The position numbers were made by a program, and so were the translations under genes. A stretch of DNA of 64,000 nucleotides from Lamellibrachia columna (Eukaryota; Annelida; Polychaeta; Sabellida; Siboglinidae): assembly GCA_963662155.1 (NCBI GenBank), contig OY759270.1, positions 8,214,461 to 8,278,460 of the forward strand, in the 5' to 3' direction. Each line of letters starts with the position of its first letter. Position 1 is the stretch's first letter. Positions 45,494 to 56,642 of this stretch are shown one piece after another. A model generated the notes under the pieces. That model saw only the letters and a list, made by a program, of their open reading frames with translations. It was not told the DNA's origin and made no database searches.

Positions 45494-48367
45494 CTACTTA
45501 TAACCCGCCCTCCTGAGATATGTGTCAACCTTGTTTTTAAACATATTCACGCTGCTAACAGTTACACAATCTGTAGACAATTTGTTCCATTCATTTATTG
45601 TCCTCTGTGAGAACGAGTGCTTCCTGATGTCCAATCTACATTGATCCTTTACTAATTTTACCTCATGTCCTCTAGTTCTGCTATCCTTCTTGAGTGAGAA
45701 AAACATATTTCTATCAATATTTTCATACCCATTCAATATCTTAAAAACTTCAATCTGATCTCCTCTTAACCTCCTTGTCTCTAGAGTTGTTAAACCACAT
45801 TCTTTCAGGCGTTCTTCATAACTAAGGTCTCTAAGTTCTGGAATCATTTTAGTTGCTCTCCTTTGTATGCGTTCAAGTGTATCTATATCCTTCTTACGAT
45901 ATGGTCTCCATGCTTGTATACAGTATTCTAAATGAGGTCTAACTATTGCTTTATAAAGAGGTATAACTACCTTTTTTCCCTTGTATGTTATGTTTCTTCT
46001 AATCAATCCAAGAATTTGATTACCCTTTGAAGCTGCAATACCACACTGCTCTGAAACTTTCATATCAGGGCTTATTGTAACTCCTAAGTCCTTTTCTTTT
46101 ACAGTAGTACCCAGAACAGTATCTCCCATTTTATAGTTTACATTCAAGTTCCCATGTCCTGTATGTAGGCATTTACATTTCCCAAAATTGAACAGCATCT
46201 GCCATTTCTCAGACCATTTCACTAATCTGTCTAGATCGTTTTGTAAATGTTGTTTATCACCATCAGTATTAACCTTTCTAAACAGTTTTGTGTCATCCGC
46301 AAATTTCAGTACGTTACTTGTTATACTGTCGTCCAAGTCATTGATATAAATTAAGAATAATATAGGTCCTAATACTGATCCTTGAGGTACCCCACTCAAA
46401 ACCAATTTCCAATTTGAAACTTCTCCATCTACTACAACTCGTTGTCTTCTGTCAGTCAGCCATTGTTCTATCCAGTCAGTTATGCTATCCCCGATACCAT
46501 GGGCTTTTAATTTAAGTAGTAATCTTTGATGTGGCACTTTGTCAAAAGCTTTCTGAAAATCTAAGTAGATAATATCTACTGGCGATCCCATGTCTATCCA
46601 CTTAGTGATTTCTTCCAAAAAACATAACATATTTGTTAAGCATGACCTCGCTTTAAGGAATCCATGTTGAGATGAATTTAATAATTTATGCTTAACGAGG
46701 AAGTCCACCATATGGTCTTTAATTAACCTTTCTAATATTTTACAAATCACTGACGTTAAACTCACTGGTCTGTAATTCTCTGACTTATTTCTCGAACCCT
46801 TTTTAAATAATGGTATGATGTTTGCTTCTTTCCATTCAAACGGAACAACTCCCTCTTTTAATGACAAGTTGAATACTCTTGCAAGTGGTATACTGATTTG
46901 TTCTACTGTTTCCAGTAGTAATTTTGGAGGAATCCCATCCACTCCCGGTGATTTGTTATCCTTCATTGCCTTTATTTTCTTAGCTACCAATTCTGGAGTT
47001 ACAACTAACGGACCTAAATAGTCAGATTTAGCCCCCTGAAATTTAGCATCAGCAACTGGTAATGAACTAATATCTTCTTTGGTAAACACTGAACTGAAGT
47101 AACCATTTAGGTCTTCCGCCATTAAAAACCCCTGTGATATTATATTTCCAGCACTGTCTTCTAGAGGTCCAACCTTGTCTTGTACGTTTTGTTTACTCCT
47201 GACATATGCATAAAAACTCTTGCTGTCATTTTTTATGTTACATGCTAGTTTTTGCTCATAGCTTCTTTTAGATTGTCTGATTTCAGTTGTAGCTGCATTA
47301 AGTGCCTCTTTGTATTTTGCATAGTCTTCTTCCTTTCTGGTACGGCTATAAACCCTCCACATAGTTTGTTTTACCATTATTTTTCTAATAGCCTCTTTTG
47401 AAAAGTGTTTCTTTCTACACCGTTTTCCTTGTTTTTGGAAGGGAACAAATTTATCGATGATACTCTCAATTTCATATTTTAGAATATTCCAACATTCAAT
47501 TGCGGTCTTATTCATCAGCATGTTATTCCAATCTAGCTTTGCTAAGTATTTTCTCATATCTTTGTAGTTACCTTTGTGGAAGTTTCTCTTGTACGTTTTA
47601 ATTTTTTTACTTTCTGATTTTACATTGATTTCAAAATGTATTTGATTATGGTCACTATTACCCAATGGTTCAAATATTTTTACATTGTCCACTAATTCTT
47701 TCTGTGATGACAAAACTATATCTAATACATTTTCTCCCCTGGTTGGTTCTAGTACGTGCTGAGTAAGAAAGCTATCCTGGATTAAAAATAGAAATTGTTG
47801 GTCCTCAATCCCTGTGCTCTCTAGAGAATTCCATTGTATGTGTCCATGGTTAAAATCTCCCATTATGATACATTCCCCTTTACTAACTTCCTTTATAGCG
47901 TTTTTTATTTTTGTGTTGTCCTCTTCGTTTATGTTTGGACTTCGGTAAACTAATCCAATAGTTAATTTTGAATTTCCTGAAACAATTTTGCACCAAACAG
48001 CTTCATCACAATCTGCTTCCCTTTCTAGTTTTATTTCATAAGCCTGAATAGATTCTTTAGCATATAACATAACTCCCCCGCCCCTTCTTCCTATTCGATC
48101 TTTCCTAAACATTACATATCCTGTCAGTCCTAATTCAGCATCTGTTATATCTATGTTGGCCCATGATTCAGTTATACCAATTATGTGAGGGTGAATATCT
48201 TCTACCATAATGTTTAATTCGTTTTTCTTATTTACTATGCTCCTTGCATTTAAACATACGCATATATAACCTTTTTTAGAGATGTTTTTCGGATGATTTG
48301 ATATTGGTTTATCTGTGCTAGTGGCCTCTTGTTCTGCTTGAGACACCTCTAGGTAACCCCCCTGCAC
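45494..48367 (-). CDS. CR1 ORF2: endonuclease and reverse transcriptase (957 codons)
   Basis: Endonuclease at residues about 30-245: VCLNARSIVNKKNELN, GITESWAN, GGGVMLY, GLVYRSPN, GDFNHGHIQW and PLGNSDHNQI, covering the AP-endonuclease catalytic blocks. Reverse transcriptase at about 455-760: NKSPGVDGIPPKLL, ENYRPVSLTSV, QHGFLKARSCLTN, YLDFQKAFDKVPH, LSGVPQGSVLGPILFLIYIN and FADDTKLF with the FADD catalytic box. The C-terminal zone is LEYCIQAWRPYRKKD...NEWNKLSTDCVTVSSVNMF. No stop or frameshift. The frame opens after a TAA about 20 bases upstream. There is no ATG before the endonuclease domain, the first codon used here being GTG, so translation must begin at a non-AUG codon or by reinitiation after ORF1. 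Confidence 0.95.
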   Translation of the reverse strand: MQGGYLEVSQAEQEATSTDKPISNHPKNISKKGYICVCLNARSIVNKKNELNIMVEDIHPHIIGITESWANIDITDAELGLTGYVMFRKDRIGRRGGGVMLYAKESIQAYEIKLEREADCDEAVWCKIVSGNSKLTIGLVYRSPNINEEDNTKIKNAIKEVSKGECIIMGDFNHGHIQWNSLESTGIEDQQFLFLIQDSFLTQHVLEPTRGENVLDIVLSSQKELVDNVKIFEPLGNSDHNQIHFEINVKSESKKIKTYKRNFHKGNYKDMRKYLAKLDWNNMLMNKTAIECWNILKYEIESIIDKFVPFQKQGKRCRKKHFSKEAIRKIMVKQTMWRVYSRTRKEEDYAKYKEALNAATTEIRQSKRSYEQKLACNIKNDSKSFYAYVRSKQNVQDKVGPLEDSAGNIISQGFLMAEDLNGYFSSVFTKEDISSLPVADAKFQGAKSDYLGPLVVTPELVAKKIKAMKDNKSPGVDGIPPKLLLETVEQISIPLARVFNLSLKEGVVPFEWKEANIIPLFKKGSRNKSENYRPVSLTSVICKILERLIKDHMVDFLVKHKLLNSSQHGFLKARSCLTNMLCFLEEITKWIDMGSPVDIIYLDFQKAFDKVPHQRLLLKLKAHGIGDSITDWIEQWLTDRRQRVVVDGEVSNWKLVLSGVPQGSVLGPILFLIYINDLDDSITSNVLKFADDTKLFRKVNTDGDKQHLQNDLDRLVKWSEKWQMLFNFGKCKCLHTGHGNLNVNYKMGDTVLGTTVKEKDLGVTISPDMKVSEQCGIAASKGNQILGLIRRNITYKGKKVVIPLYKAIVRPHLEYCIQAWRPYRKKDIDTLERIQRRATKMIPELRDLSYEERLKECGLTTLETRRLRGDQIEVFKILNGYENIDRNMFFSLKKDSRTRGHEVKLVKDQCRLDIRKHSFSQRTINEWNKLSTDCVTVSSVNMFKNKVDTYLRRAGYK

Positions 48368-48371
48368 TTCT

Positions 48372-48565
48372 AGTTTAAAGAATGTTTACTTCCAAAAATA
48401 TTTGTCATTGTACCCAAGTCACTATCTACTGCTGCTGAAAGTTTGTCCGCGAATACTGCCGCCCCCTTTCCACTTAAATGAAGCCCATCCTTCATGTACA
48501 TATCAGCCCTCCCAACAAAACTTCCCCATAAATCCACAAATCCAACTTCCTCTTCCCTACATGTG
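48372..48565 (-). CDS. CR1 ORF1 C-terminus, SGNH-hydrolase-like
   Basis: The minus strand codes REEEVGFVDLWGSFVGRADM, YMKDGLHLSGKGAAVFADKL, and then SAAVDSDLG before TAG. The D-G-L-H-L-S block is the C-terminal catalytic Asp/His block of SGNH/GDSL esterases, a domain known in ORF1 of CR1-type LINEs. The stop lies 4 bases before the GTG at the start of the ORF2 reading frame, which overlaps this end by about 15 bases in another frame. Confidence 0.8.
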
Positions 48566-48854
48566 GTCTACGTGAAACTGGAGCAAGTTAAGCTTTAATC
48601 GTCGATTTATGTTGTTTTTATTAACATCAGCAATCTTGTGACAATAACTTAAACAATCTAAACTTGCAGATTCTGATAGGGAAAAGGCAGATGTCTTATG
48701 ATACCTTTTCCATGTGTTTTTACTATCTAGAGCCAGATGGTGACATCCCTCATATTCTACCAGTGCAGTGTGACAAGTATAGTATACAAATGCATGGAGC
48801 ACTGTCAAAGACCATGTTGTTAGTCATATGACGAAAATTAACTTTTCAGTATGC

Positions 48855-50032
48855 AACAGTTTGGGTTTATTAAGTTTGTTCTAAAACTGTTAAATATTAT
48901 GGACTCTACTGGAGCTTTAGAGAGAGCAGAATCTATACAGTGTATCTAGACTTCATGAAAGCGTTCGATAATGTCCCTCATAAAAGGTTGGTAGGAAAAC
49001 TTGAATCATATTGTATAGATTATTACACACTATCCAGGCGTTCTTGTCTGACCATGTACAACAGGTCAGTGTAAATGATACAAACTCTGAGTGGACAAAT
49101 GTTATAAGTGGAATTCCTCAAGGTAGTGTCTTAGGACTGATCCTATTTGTCTTATATATAAATGATCTTCTCAAGAGTATAGTTTCAGACGTATATATGT
49201 TTGCAGATGATACCAAGGTGTGTAAAATGATTAATAGTCCAGATGACCAGCATACACTACAAAACAATTTGGATTACCTAACACCTTGGTCTAGTCAATA
49301 GTTACTAATATTTCACCCAGATGCACTTAGGGAAAACAGTAGAGCAGACGTATGCTTATAATTTGAATGAGGATAATATTGCCCATGAATTACGAAAAAT
49401 AGAAGAAGAAAAAGACATTGGGGTTATTATTGATTCAAAGGTAGAATTTGATACCCATAACGAAAAAAATAAACAAAGCAAACAGTATCATGGCAGTAAG
49501 AGGCCTTTCATAACCCTAAATCAAAATAATTTTGTGTCATTATATAAAGCCTTAGGAGTCATTTAGATTATGCAACATCTATATGGTCCCCTTATAAACA
49601 GAAATATAAAGATGCTGTAGAAAATGTGCAGAGACGTGCAACGAAGTAGCTTCCAGGGATGAAGGATAGCCCTTGCCAGGAGAGGCTTGAGAGATTAAAA
49701 CTTCCCACATTTACATATAGACGAACACGTGGTGATATGATTGAGGTTTATAAACTGCTTCAAGGGAAGTATGACAGTGATGTTTGTAACATTGTCAAGC
49801 TGCACAAATAAAGTGATATAAAGAAAGGAACAAGTGGTTATAGTTTGAAACTGTTTGTAGAACATGCTTGTGTAAATGTTAGAAAAGAAAGCTACTCAGT
49901 TACAAAATTATGGAATGATTTACTAGAAGTAGTTGTAACTGCCCCAAGTATCAAGTTGTTTAAAAACCATCTCGACAAACATAGTATTTCTCTACAACTA
50001 CAAAGCTGCATTGCCAGTCGTAGAGCATTTTA
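48855..50032 (+). mobile_element. decayed CR1-like reverse transcriptase
   Basis: In order on the plus strand: QFGFIK, YLDFMKAFDNVPHKRLVGKL, ISGIPQGSVLGLILFVLYIN, DVYMFADDTKVCKMI, EEEKDIGVIIDSKVEF, LDYATSIWSPYKQKYKDAVE, NVQRRATK, and KLFKNHLDKHSISL. Stops and frame changes at 48,930, 49,302, 49,567 and later. It is clearly a different lineage from the 45,393 element. Confidence 0.88.
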
Positions 50033-50434
50033 AGGGATAGTTGAAGATCTGACCAAGTAAGAACACGTGTCCCTTCTTTCTCCATAATAATTAATATACC
50101 ATTTAAAAGAGAGCAAGAAATTATATTGTTCAATTCATAGGCATCGGAACTGGGGGGTCTGGGGGTTAGGTCACAAATATTTTTGGTGGGTATATGTTAA
50201 GTATATGTTGACCTCCCAATACACTTGTAGAAACCAACTTCAACCCTCCCCCAATATTCAACAACATCTAAAGCTTATGCACTTAATTACCCAATATTCG
50301 CCATCGTACCCCACACTTGGAGCAAGATCACTTTCAGATCTTCAAATATCTCTTGAAATGCTCTATGACTGGCAATGCAGCTTTGTAGTTGTAGAGAAAT
50401 ACTATGTTTGTTGAGATGGTTTTTAAACAACTTG
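49952..50434. repeat. large inverted repeat, arms about 110 bp, loop about 260 bp
   Basis: 49,952-50,030 and 50,356-50,434 are near-perfect reverse complements (79 bp). The match continues less exactly through 50,063 and 50,321 (GATCTTCAA/TTGAAGATC). The left arm is the end of the decayed RT above; the right arm is an inverted copy of it that abuts the next CR1 copy. Confidence 0.9.
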
Positions 50435-51432
50435 AGTGGGGTACCTCAAGGATCAGTATTAGGACCTATATTATTCTTAATATAAAAATTATATCAATGA
50501 CATGGACGACAGTATAACAAGTAACATACTGAAATTTGCAGATGACAAAAAACTGTTTAGAAAGGTTAATACTGATGGTGATAAACAACATTTACAAAAT
50601 GATCTAGACAGATTAGTGAAATGGTCTGAGAAATGGCAGATGTTGTTCAATTTTGGGAAATGTAAATGCCTACACACAGGACATGGGAACTTGGATGTAA
50701 ACTATAAAATGGGAGATACTGTTCTACTGTAAAAAAAAAGGACTTAGGAGTTACAATAAGCACTGATATGAAAGTTTCAGAGCAGTGTGGTATTGCAGCT
50801 TCAAAGGGTAATCAAATTATTGGATTGATTAGAAGAAACATAACATACAAGGGAAAAAAGTTAATTATACCTCTTTATAAAGCAATAGTTAGACCTCATT
50901 TAGAATACTGTATACAAGCATGGAGATCATATCGTAAGGATATAGATACGCTTGAACGCATACAAAGGAGAGCAACTAAAATGATTCCAGAACTGAGAGA
51001 CCTTAGTTATGAAGAACGCCTGAAGGAATGTGGTTTAACAACTCTAGAGACAAGGAGGTTAAGAGGAGATCAGATTGAAGTTTTTAAGATATTGAATGGG
51101 TATGAAAATATTGATAGAAATATGTTTTTCTCACTCAAGAAGGATAGCAGAACTAGAGGACATGAGGTAAAAATAGTAAAGGATCAATGTAGATTGGACA
51201 TCAGGAAGCACTCGTTCTCACAGAGGACAATAAATGAATGGAACAAATTGTCTACAGATTGTGTAACTGCTAGCAGCGTGAATATGTTTAAAAACAAGGT
51301 TGACACATATCTCAGGAGGGCGGGTTATAAGTAGATGAACATTGTTGGACTCTCGATAAGCCAATGGCTTCCTTGTCCACTTGCCATCTGGGCCTTTTGC
51401 TTGGATGGCAAATCTTGTTAAATCTTGTTAAA
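50435..51432 (+). mobile_element. 5'-truncated CR1 copy, same subfamily as the intact element
   Basis: Starts LSGVPQGSVLGPILF with a stop, then FADDKKLFRKVNTDGDKQHL (50,502-50,732), a one-base frame change, and 50,768-51,334 to the C-terminus almost identical to the intact ORF2. The 3' UTR and a two-unit TTGTTAAATC tail end at 51,432. FADDKK replaces FADDTK. Confidence 0.93.
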
Positions 51433-51433
51433 T

Positions 51434-53176
51434 ACTGGGGCATAATTTCAGACGGGTTTCAAATGGCAGAGGTCCTGAATGAATATTTCAGCTCAGTTTT
51501 TACCACAGAAGATATCAGCTCACTTCCAGTTCCATTTACTAAATTTGAAGGCAATAAATCAGAACTTTTGGGGCAGTTATTTGTAACTCCTGAAATGATA
51601 GCAAAGAAAATTAAGAAGATGAAAGATAATAAATCACCTGGAGTTGATGGGATACCACCAAAACTGCTTAAGGAAATTGTTGAGCAAATTAGTACACCAC
51701 TAGCAAAAGTGTTTAACTTGTCAATAGAAGAAGGAATAGTTCCTTCAGAATGGAAAGAAGCAAACATTACACCGCTATTTAAGAAAGGATCAAGGAACAA
51801 ACCAGAAAATTACAGACCAGTGAGTTTAACATCAGTTGTATGTAAATTATTTGAAACATTAATTAGAGACCACATGGTGGAATTCCTTGTAAAACATAAA
51901 TTAATAAATACATCTCAACATGGGTTCCTAAAAGCAAGGTCATGTCTAACCAATCACTTATGTTTTTTGGAAGAAATTACAAAGTGGGTAGATGATGGGT
52001 CACCAATGGATTTGTATACTTAGATTTTCAGAAAGCTCTCGATAAAGTACCACATCAAAGATTGCTCATGGTATAGGCAATGATGTAATGAACTGGATAG
52101 AAAAGTGGCTTACACACAGAAGACAGAGAGTAATAGTAGATGGTGAGATTTCAAACTGGAAATCTGTTCTGAGTGGGGTACCACAGGGATCAGTATTAGG
52201 CCCTATACTGTTTTTAATATATATAAATGATTTGGAAGATGACATATCTAGCAAAGTACTGAAATTTGCAGACGACACAAAAGTATTCAGAAAGGTTACT
52301 AATGATACAGATAAACAAAGTTTACAGGATGATCTAGATAAATTAGTTAAATGGTCAGAAAAATGGCAAATGTTATTAAATTTTGGGAAGTGTAAATGCA
52401 TACACATAGGACATGGAAACATGGACGAAGAATATAAAATGGGGGATGCTGTACTAGGTAGAACCACACATGAAAAGGACTTAGGTGTAACATTTAGTGC
52501 TGACATGAAAGTTTCAGAGCAATGTGGAATTGCTGCTTCGAAAGGAAATCAAATTCTAGGGCTAATTAGGAGAACTATCACATATAAGGAGAAACAGCTA
52601 ATTGTACCCCTGTACAAAGCAATAGTTAGACCACATTTGGAATATTGTATACAAGCATGGAGGCCGTATCGTAAGAAGGACATAGACAAGCTAGAAAGAA
52701 TACAAAGAAGAGCAACTCAAATGATTCCAGAATTGAGAGACCTTAGTTATGAAAGTCGCTTATTACAATGTGGTTTGACAATACTAGAGACCAGGACACT
52801 AAGAGGAGACCAAATAGAAGTGTTTAAAATCGTGAACGGTTATGAGGATGTTGATAGGAATATGTTCTTCAAACTTAAAGAAGGCAGTAGAAAACCAGAG
52901 GACACAAAGCAGCATTAGTTAAGGAGCAGTGTAGGTTGGACATGAGAAAGTACTCTTTCTCACAGAGGGTGATAAATGAATGGAACAAACTGCCAAATGA
53001 TTGTGTTAATGCTAGTAGTGTGAATATGTTTAAAAATAGAATTGACAGATATATGATAAGAGCGGGCTACACATAGATGATAAAATTGTTGGACTCTCGA
53101 TAAACCAATGGCTTCCTTGTCCACTTGCCATCTGGAACTTGTTGTTTGGGATGGCAATCTTGTTAAATCTTGTTAA
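51434..53176 (+). mobile_element. CR1 copy of a second subfamily, directly after the first
   Basis: Starts in the region before the RT (MAEVLNEYFSSVFTTEDISS), runs in frame to 52,023, then has a deletion or frame break at LYLDFQKA...DKVPHQRLL. It continues at 52,088-52,918 (LSGVPQGSVLGPILFLIYIN, FADDTKVFRKV), has a one-base shift at about 52,905, and then a 3' UTR and TTGTTAAATC tail to 53,176. About a fifth of the residues differ from the intact element. Confidence 0.93.
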
Positions 53177-55222
53177 GTTGATGAATGAAAACAGCAAGCC
53201 TGAATCAGTTATCAAGTCATTCTAAATGTTTGTTAACAACTCTGTGTCCATTATAATTAGAACTTTCATGCTACCGTTCGATGCACTGGTGACACAGGAC
53301 TACAGTCCTTGGTTGACGGATCTGGAAACTTCAGAATTATTATATGCCAGGCACATCACATCTTGTCTGTCATTATCTGCTGGGATGTTCAGTGTTTGAG
53401 GGTAAGTTGTCCTGATAGATAGACACCTTTTTTGTGCTCCATTTTTCCAAACTGAAAACCCATTGATGTAGCTCCTTGCTGATCAACATGTCATTCGCCA
53501 GAGTGTGACATTGCACTCAGTAAAATGCAAGTGAAATATGTAACAATCAGGAATTTAATAATTATAGTTTATGTGTGCACTTAAATGGTGTATATCTGGA
53601 ATTTCAGATACACATACTACCAGTTCTTAATTGCTTTAATCAAAATATTTGAGCAATTTTGAAAGAAACCAAATTGAATTTTTACCACTTGCACAAAATT
53701 GCATGTCACTATGTTGATCAGTGTGCATGTCTGAGCGTGTGTAACTGTTTGTACATCACTGAAAAACTGCAGTGCTGCCATTTGGTTCCTGTTTTAACAC
53801 TATTATGCCATCTTCAAATTGTCCCTTTTGCCAGCTTGCCCCATGTTGCTCTACTATCATGTTTACGAAATGGACAGAGCGAGCGCAATCAATTTCAAGA
53901 AATTAAAAAAGTTGATAAAAAAAGTCTTACCATTTTACTGGGATTGCTCTAAGTATGGGTGCGTAGGGCATGTATATGATTAGATATGTCATTGTGTTAA
54001 TGACACACACAAAAAATGTCCCCCTGTAACTTAGCATTGTAAGTGCTGTTCCAGCCATATGTTATCACAATGTTTGTAAAGTTGCAAATGCAAACATAGT
54101 GTGATATCTGGTATAAAATGGTTGTACAAAGGGCCTATTATTACCATCAAAAAGGCACAATGTGTAAATTAATGTATTTAATGTTGAACTCTACAAAGAA
54201 AACACCCTTTTCTAAGCAAATCTTTCAAATTTGGTATTTGAATTTGGTTGGTTGAGACCGAAGTGGCATGTTGCAATTTGTTATAGTGACTTCATCATCA
54301 AGGGCAAGACTAGTATGTACCTACGTATGAACCAATGTACCCCTAATTATATGGTTTCCTCCCTAAGCGTGTTAAAACTTTGTACCCATTTATATTCACA
54401 TACTTCATGCCGGTGTCTGCCATGTTCAAAATTGGGTTTAATAACAATGCTTAATTCCAATTACACAGTATTGTAAATTTTTCAATTACTATAATACTGG
54501 TGTACTTCATTACAGGTGAATTAATAATTTCGGTGTTTCCCCCAAAAAAATCAATTATAATTACAGCGCACCATCAATATAAATAGTGAATACACTATAC
54601 AGGGTGTGTTAAATCAATAGCACACTGACCTGGGGGCTACTGGCACTCAATTCTCACACCTTCAGATGACATACCATTACTGCTCATTTTTAGATTTTAG
54701 GGGAATTAATGCATTATTGCTATCAACGTTGGGATCAATTACAGTGGTCAATTACACATCATTGTAAAAAGGCTCAATTACAATAAGAACATTTAAAAAA
54801 ATGAAATTACAAATTATGCAATTGCATTATCTATTCAAGACAGAAAGTTGCCAAAGGAGTTTGTCTGCATGCATGCGTGCATGTTGGATGCATGTAAATG
54901 CATTTTTCATGTTAGGTATTTTTGCGTGTTATAATAAAATTGTACTAACGCACACCAATTAGTGACTTGTCTGTGTTAAGAAGTGTCGAGTTGCTAGAGC
55001 AGTAGTTTGTAAATTAGTGTTCAAATTAATCGATATTAAATCGTTCACACATACACGCGAACACACATTCAACAGCATACATAAAATTAATGTATCAATA
55101 AATTAATATAAGCAGTACATTATTTAAGCTAATACTGCAGATGTTATTAAACTTTGTGTGTTAAATGGGTTTATTAACACCTATTTGTTTCGCATTATTT
55201 GTTACATAAAATGTGCACTATG
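53177..55222. other. intergenic, no gene recognised
   Basis: AT-rich; short frames at 53,659-53,952 and 54,231-54,476 show no family pattern. 54,460-54,850 has repeated CAATTACA words that recur near 58,210-58,600 and suggest an old dispersed repeat. Confidence 0.4.
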
Positions 55223-55894
55223 CAGGGTTGGCATGTTTCTGCCTTCACAGTAGAAACCGTGTGGCAGAAATACTTTCTGCCCGTGCGGTGAGCAACAGTG
55301 AGCTGACTTCAAGTACTGGACAATAAAGAGACTAAACTTGCCCGAATGTCTGCATCTTGTAATAGGGCACTCAGGGCAACTTGGCTGGGCAACAGTTTGA
55401 AGCCAGTTATGCAGTATGCACAGACTGCAGTAACTGCACATAACTGGATTTAAACTTGCCCAGTGCATATCATAAACCCAAGAGACATGGGGCAGTGATC
55501 AGTTGCTAAGACTGCCTCACACAAGTGACTGCCTCACACAAGTCTGATATGTTGCTGTGCTGTAACCACGTTTAAAGGGGATAGGCCAAAGGACTGCATT
55601 TGGGAGCACTTTTTGCTTGTTGCAATGAATGGGAAATTTTGCAAATGTTTTCATGTGTGGTGTTTGTTGTTTATTGTGAGTGCTAGCAGGGCAGGACAAA
55701 CGCTTATTGCATGTAGACAGATACAGAAAGAGACCGAGAACATATTCTATAAAAAGAACGCATTTGCCTATCAATGGCATGTATTTCCTATTGTTGCCAG
55801 GCAGAAACTGTTTATGTCCGGCAGAGATACTTTCTCCCGTTTCTGCCGTGGGCACGGCAGAAATACCTTTCTGTCTGGCAGAAAGACAATCCTG
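55223..55894. mobile_element. possible hAT-type element, old
   Basis: Ends CAGGGTTGGCATGTTTCTGCC and (reverse-complemented) CAGGATTGTCTTTCTGCC. Several GGCAGAAA words lie in inverted order inside. The 8-bp flanks GCACTATG and GCATTACA agree at only 5 positions, so the target duplication is doubtful. Confidence 0.45.
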
Positions 55895-56421
55895 GCATTA
55901 CATGATAAAAAAAACTTTGACGAGAGAACACCTCCTACATCTGAGTCTGGCAGTCACTGTATACAAGTAAGTTAGTACACTTGCCCTACACCACACCAAT
56001 ACCTTTCACTTTTATAAAGGTTAAAGCTGCTTCTGCCATTCATTCAGCCTGTTGCATATCTGGTTTGTAGATGTTCAACTCTATAGTGCGTTAATGAACA
56101 CTATCTCGAATGAGAACAAACGTCTTGTTTTAAACATAATAATTAATGAAAAAATAAAATAAAACCATGGATTCTAAGAGAAATGTGTCAATGATTGCTA
56201 CAGTAGTTAATTAAAAACCAGTGGACTATTTGTGTTCAAACTTGGCAAGGACACCTGATATATCACTTTCTTAGTTTTGTCAGTTATCCTCAAAAGTAAT
56301 TTCCTTGCCTATAAATGTTGGAATTGTTTAGCAGTTAAAAAAAAGCAAAACACAAAGTAATGAACATCTTGTGTATAAGAACTGCATTCACAACACATAT
56401 AAAATGCTAAATTTAGGATGT

Positions 56422-56427
56422 TTTATT
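56422..56427 (-). terminator. candidate poly(A) signal of PRDX4
   Basis: AATAAA on the minus strand, about 165 bases after the PRDX4 stop codon. Confidence 0.5.
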
Positions 56428-56588
56428 TCATGTAATGTGAACATCAAAAAGTAATTGTTAATATTTTCAGTTGTACCGCTCACTGTATATTTCACCAATG
56501 GCCAACTGGGCTGTTACAAAAAAGCCTTCGATGTAAAACTTGGAGCATTGGTGTCACTCTGGTGGTTGTTATGAAGTGGACGCATAGG

Positions 56589-56642
56589 TCAAGGATTAAT
56601 TTTTTTGAAATACTGCAACTTCTTCTCAGGATCCGGGATGAT
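56589..56642 (-). CDS. PRDX4: PRDX4 last coding exon
   Basis: [17 protein letters not shown] and TGA after acceptor TTTTTTCCAG. Only 18 codons, so easily missed by automatic gene finding. Confidence 0.93.
   Translation of the reverse strand: MIPDPEKKLQYFKKINP

Larger units (their letters stand above)
45393..48565 (-). mobile_element. CR1-type LINE, 5'-truncated, ORF2 intact
   Basis: Non-LTR retrotransposon that copies itself through target-primed reverse transcription. From high to low coordinate: the end of an SGNH-hydrolase-like ORF1 (48,563-48,374), ORF2 (48,367-45,494), a short 3' UTR with CTTGTCCACTTGCCATCTGG, and a tail of two TTGTTAAATC units at 45,393-45,413. Truncated inside ORF1 near 48,565. 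No clear target duplication. Related fragments elsewhere in the window share the tail. Confidence 0.93.

Noticed and set aside
46815..47021. Small plus-strand frames over CR1 ORF2 and its relatives
   Set aside because: Antisense shadows of the reverse transcriptase frames.
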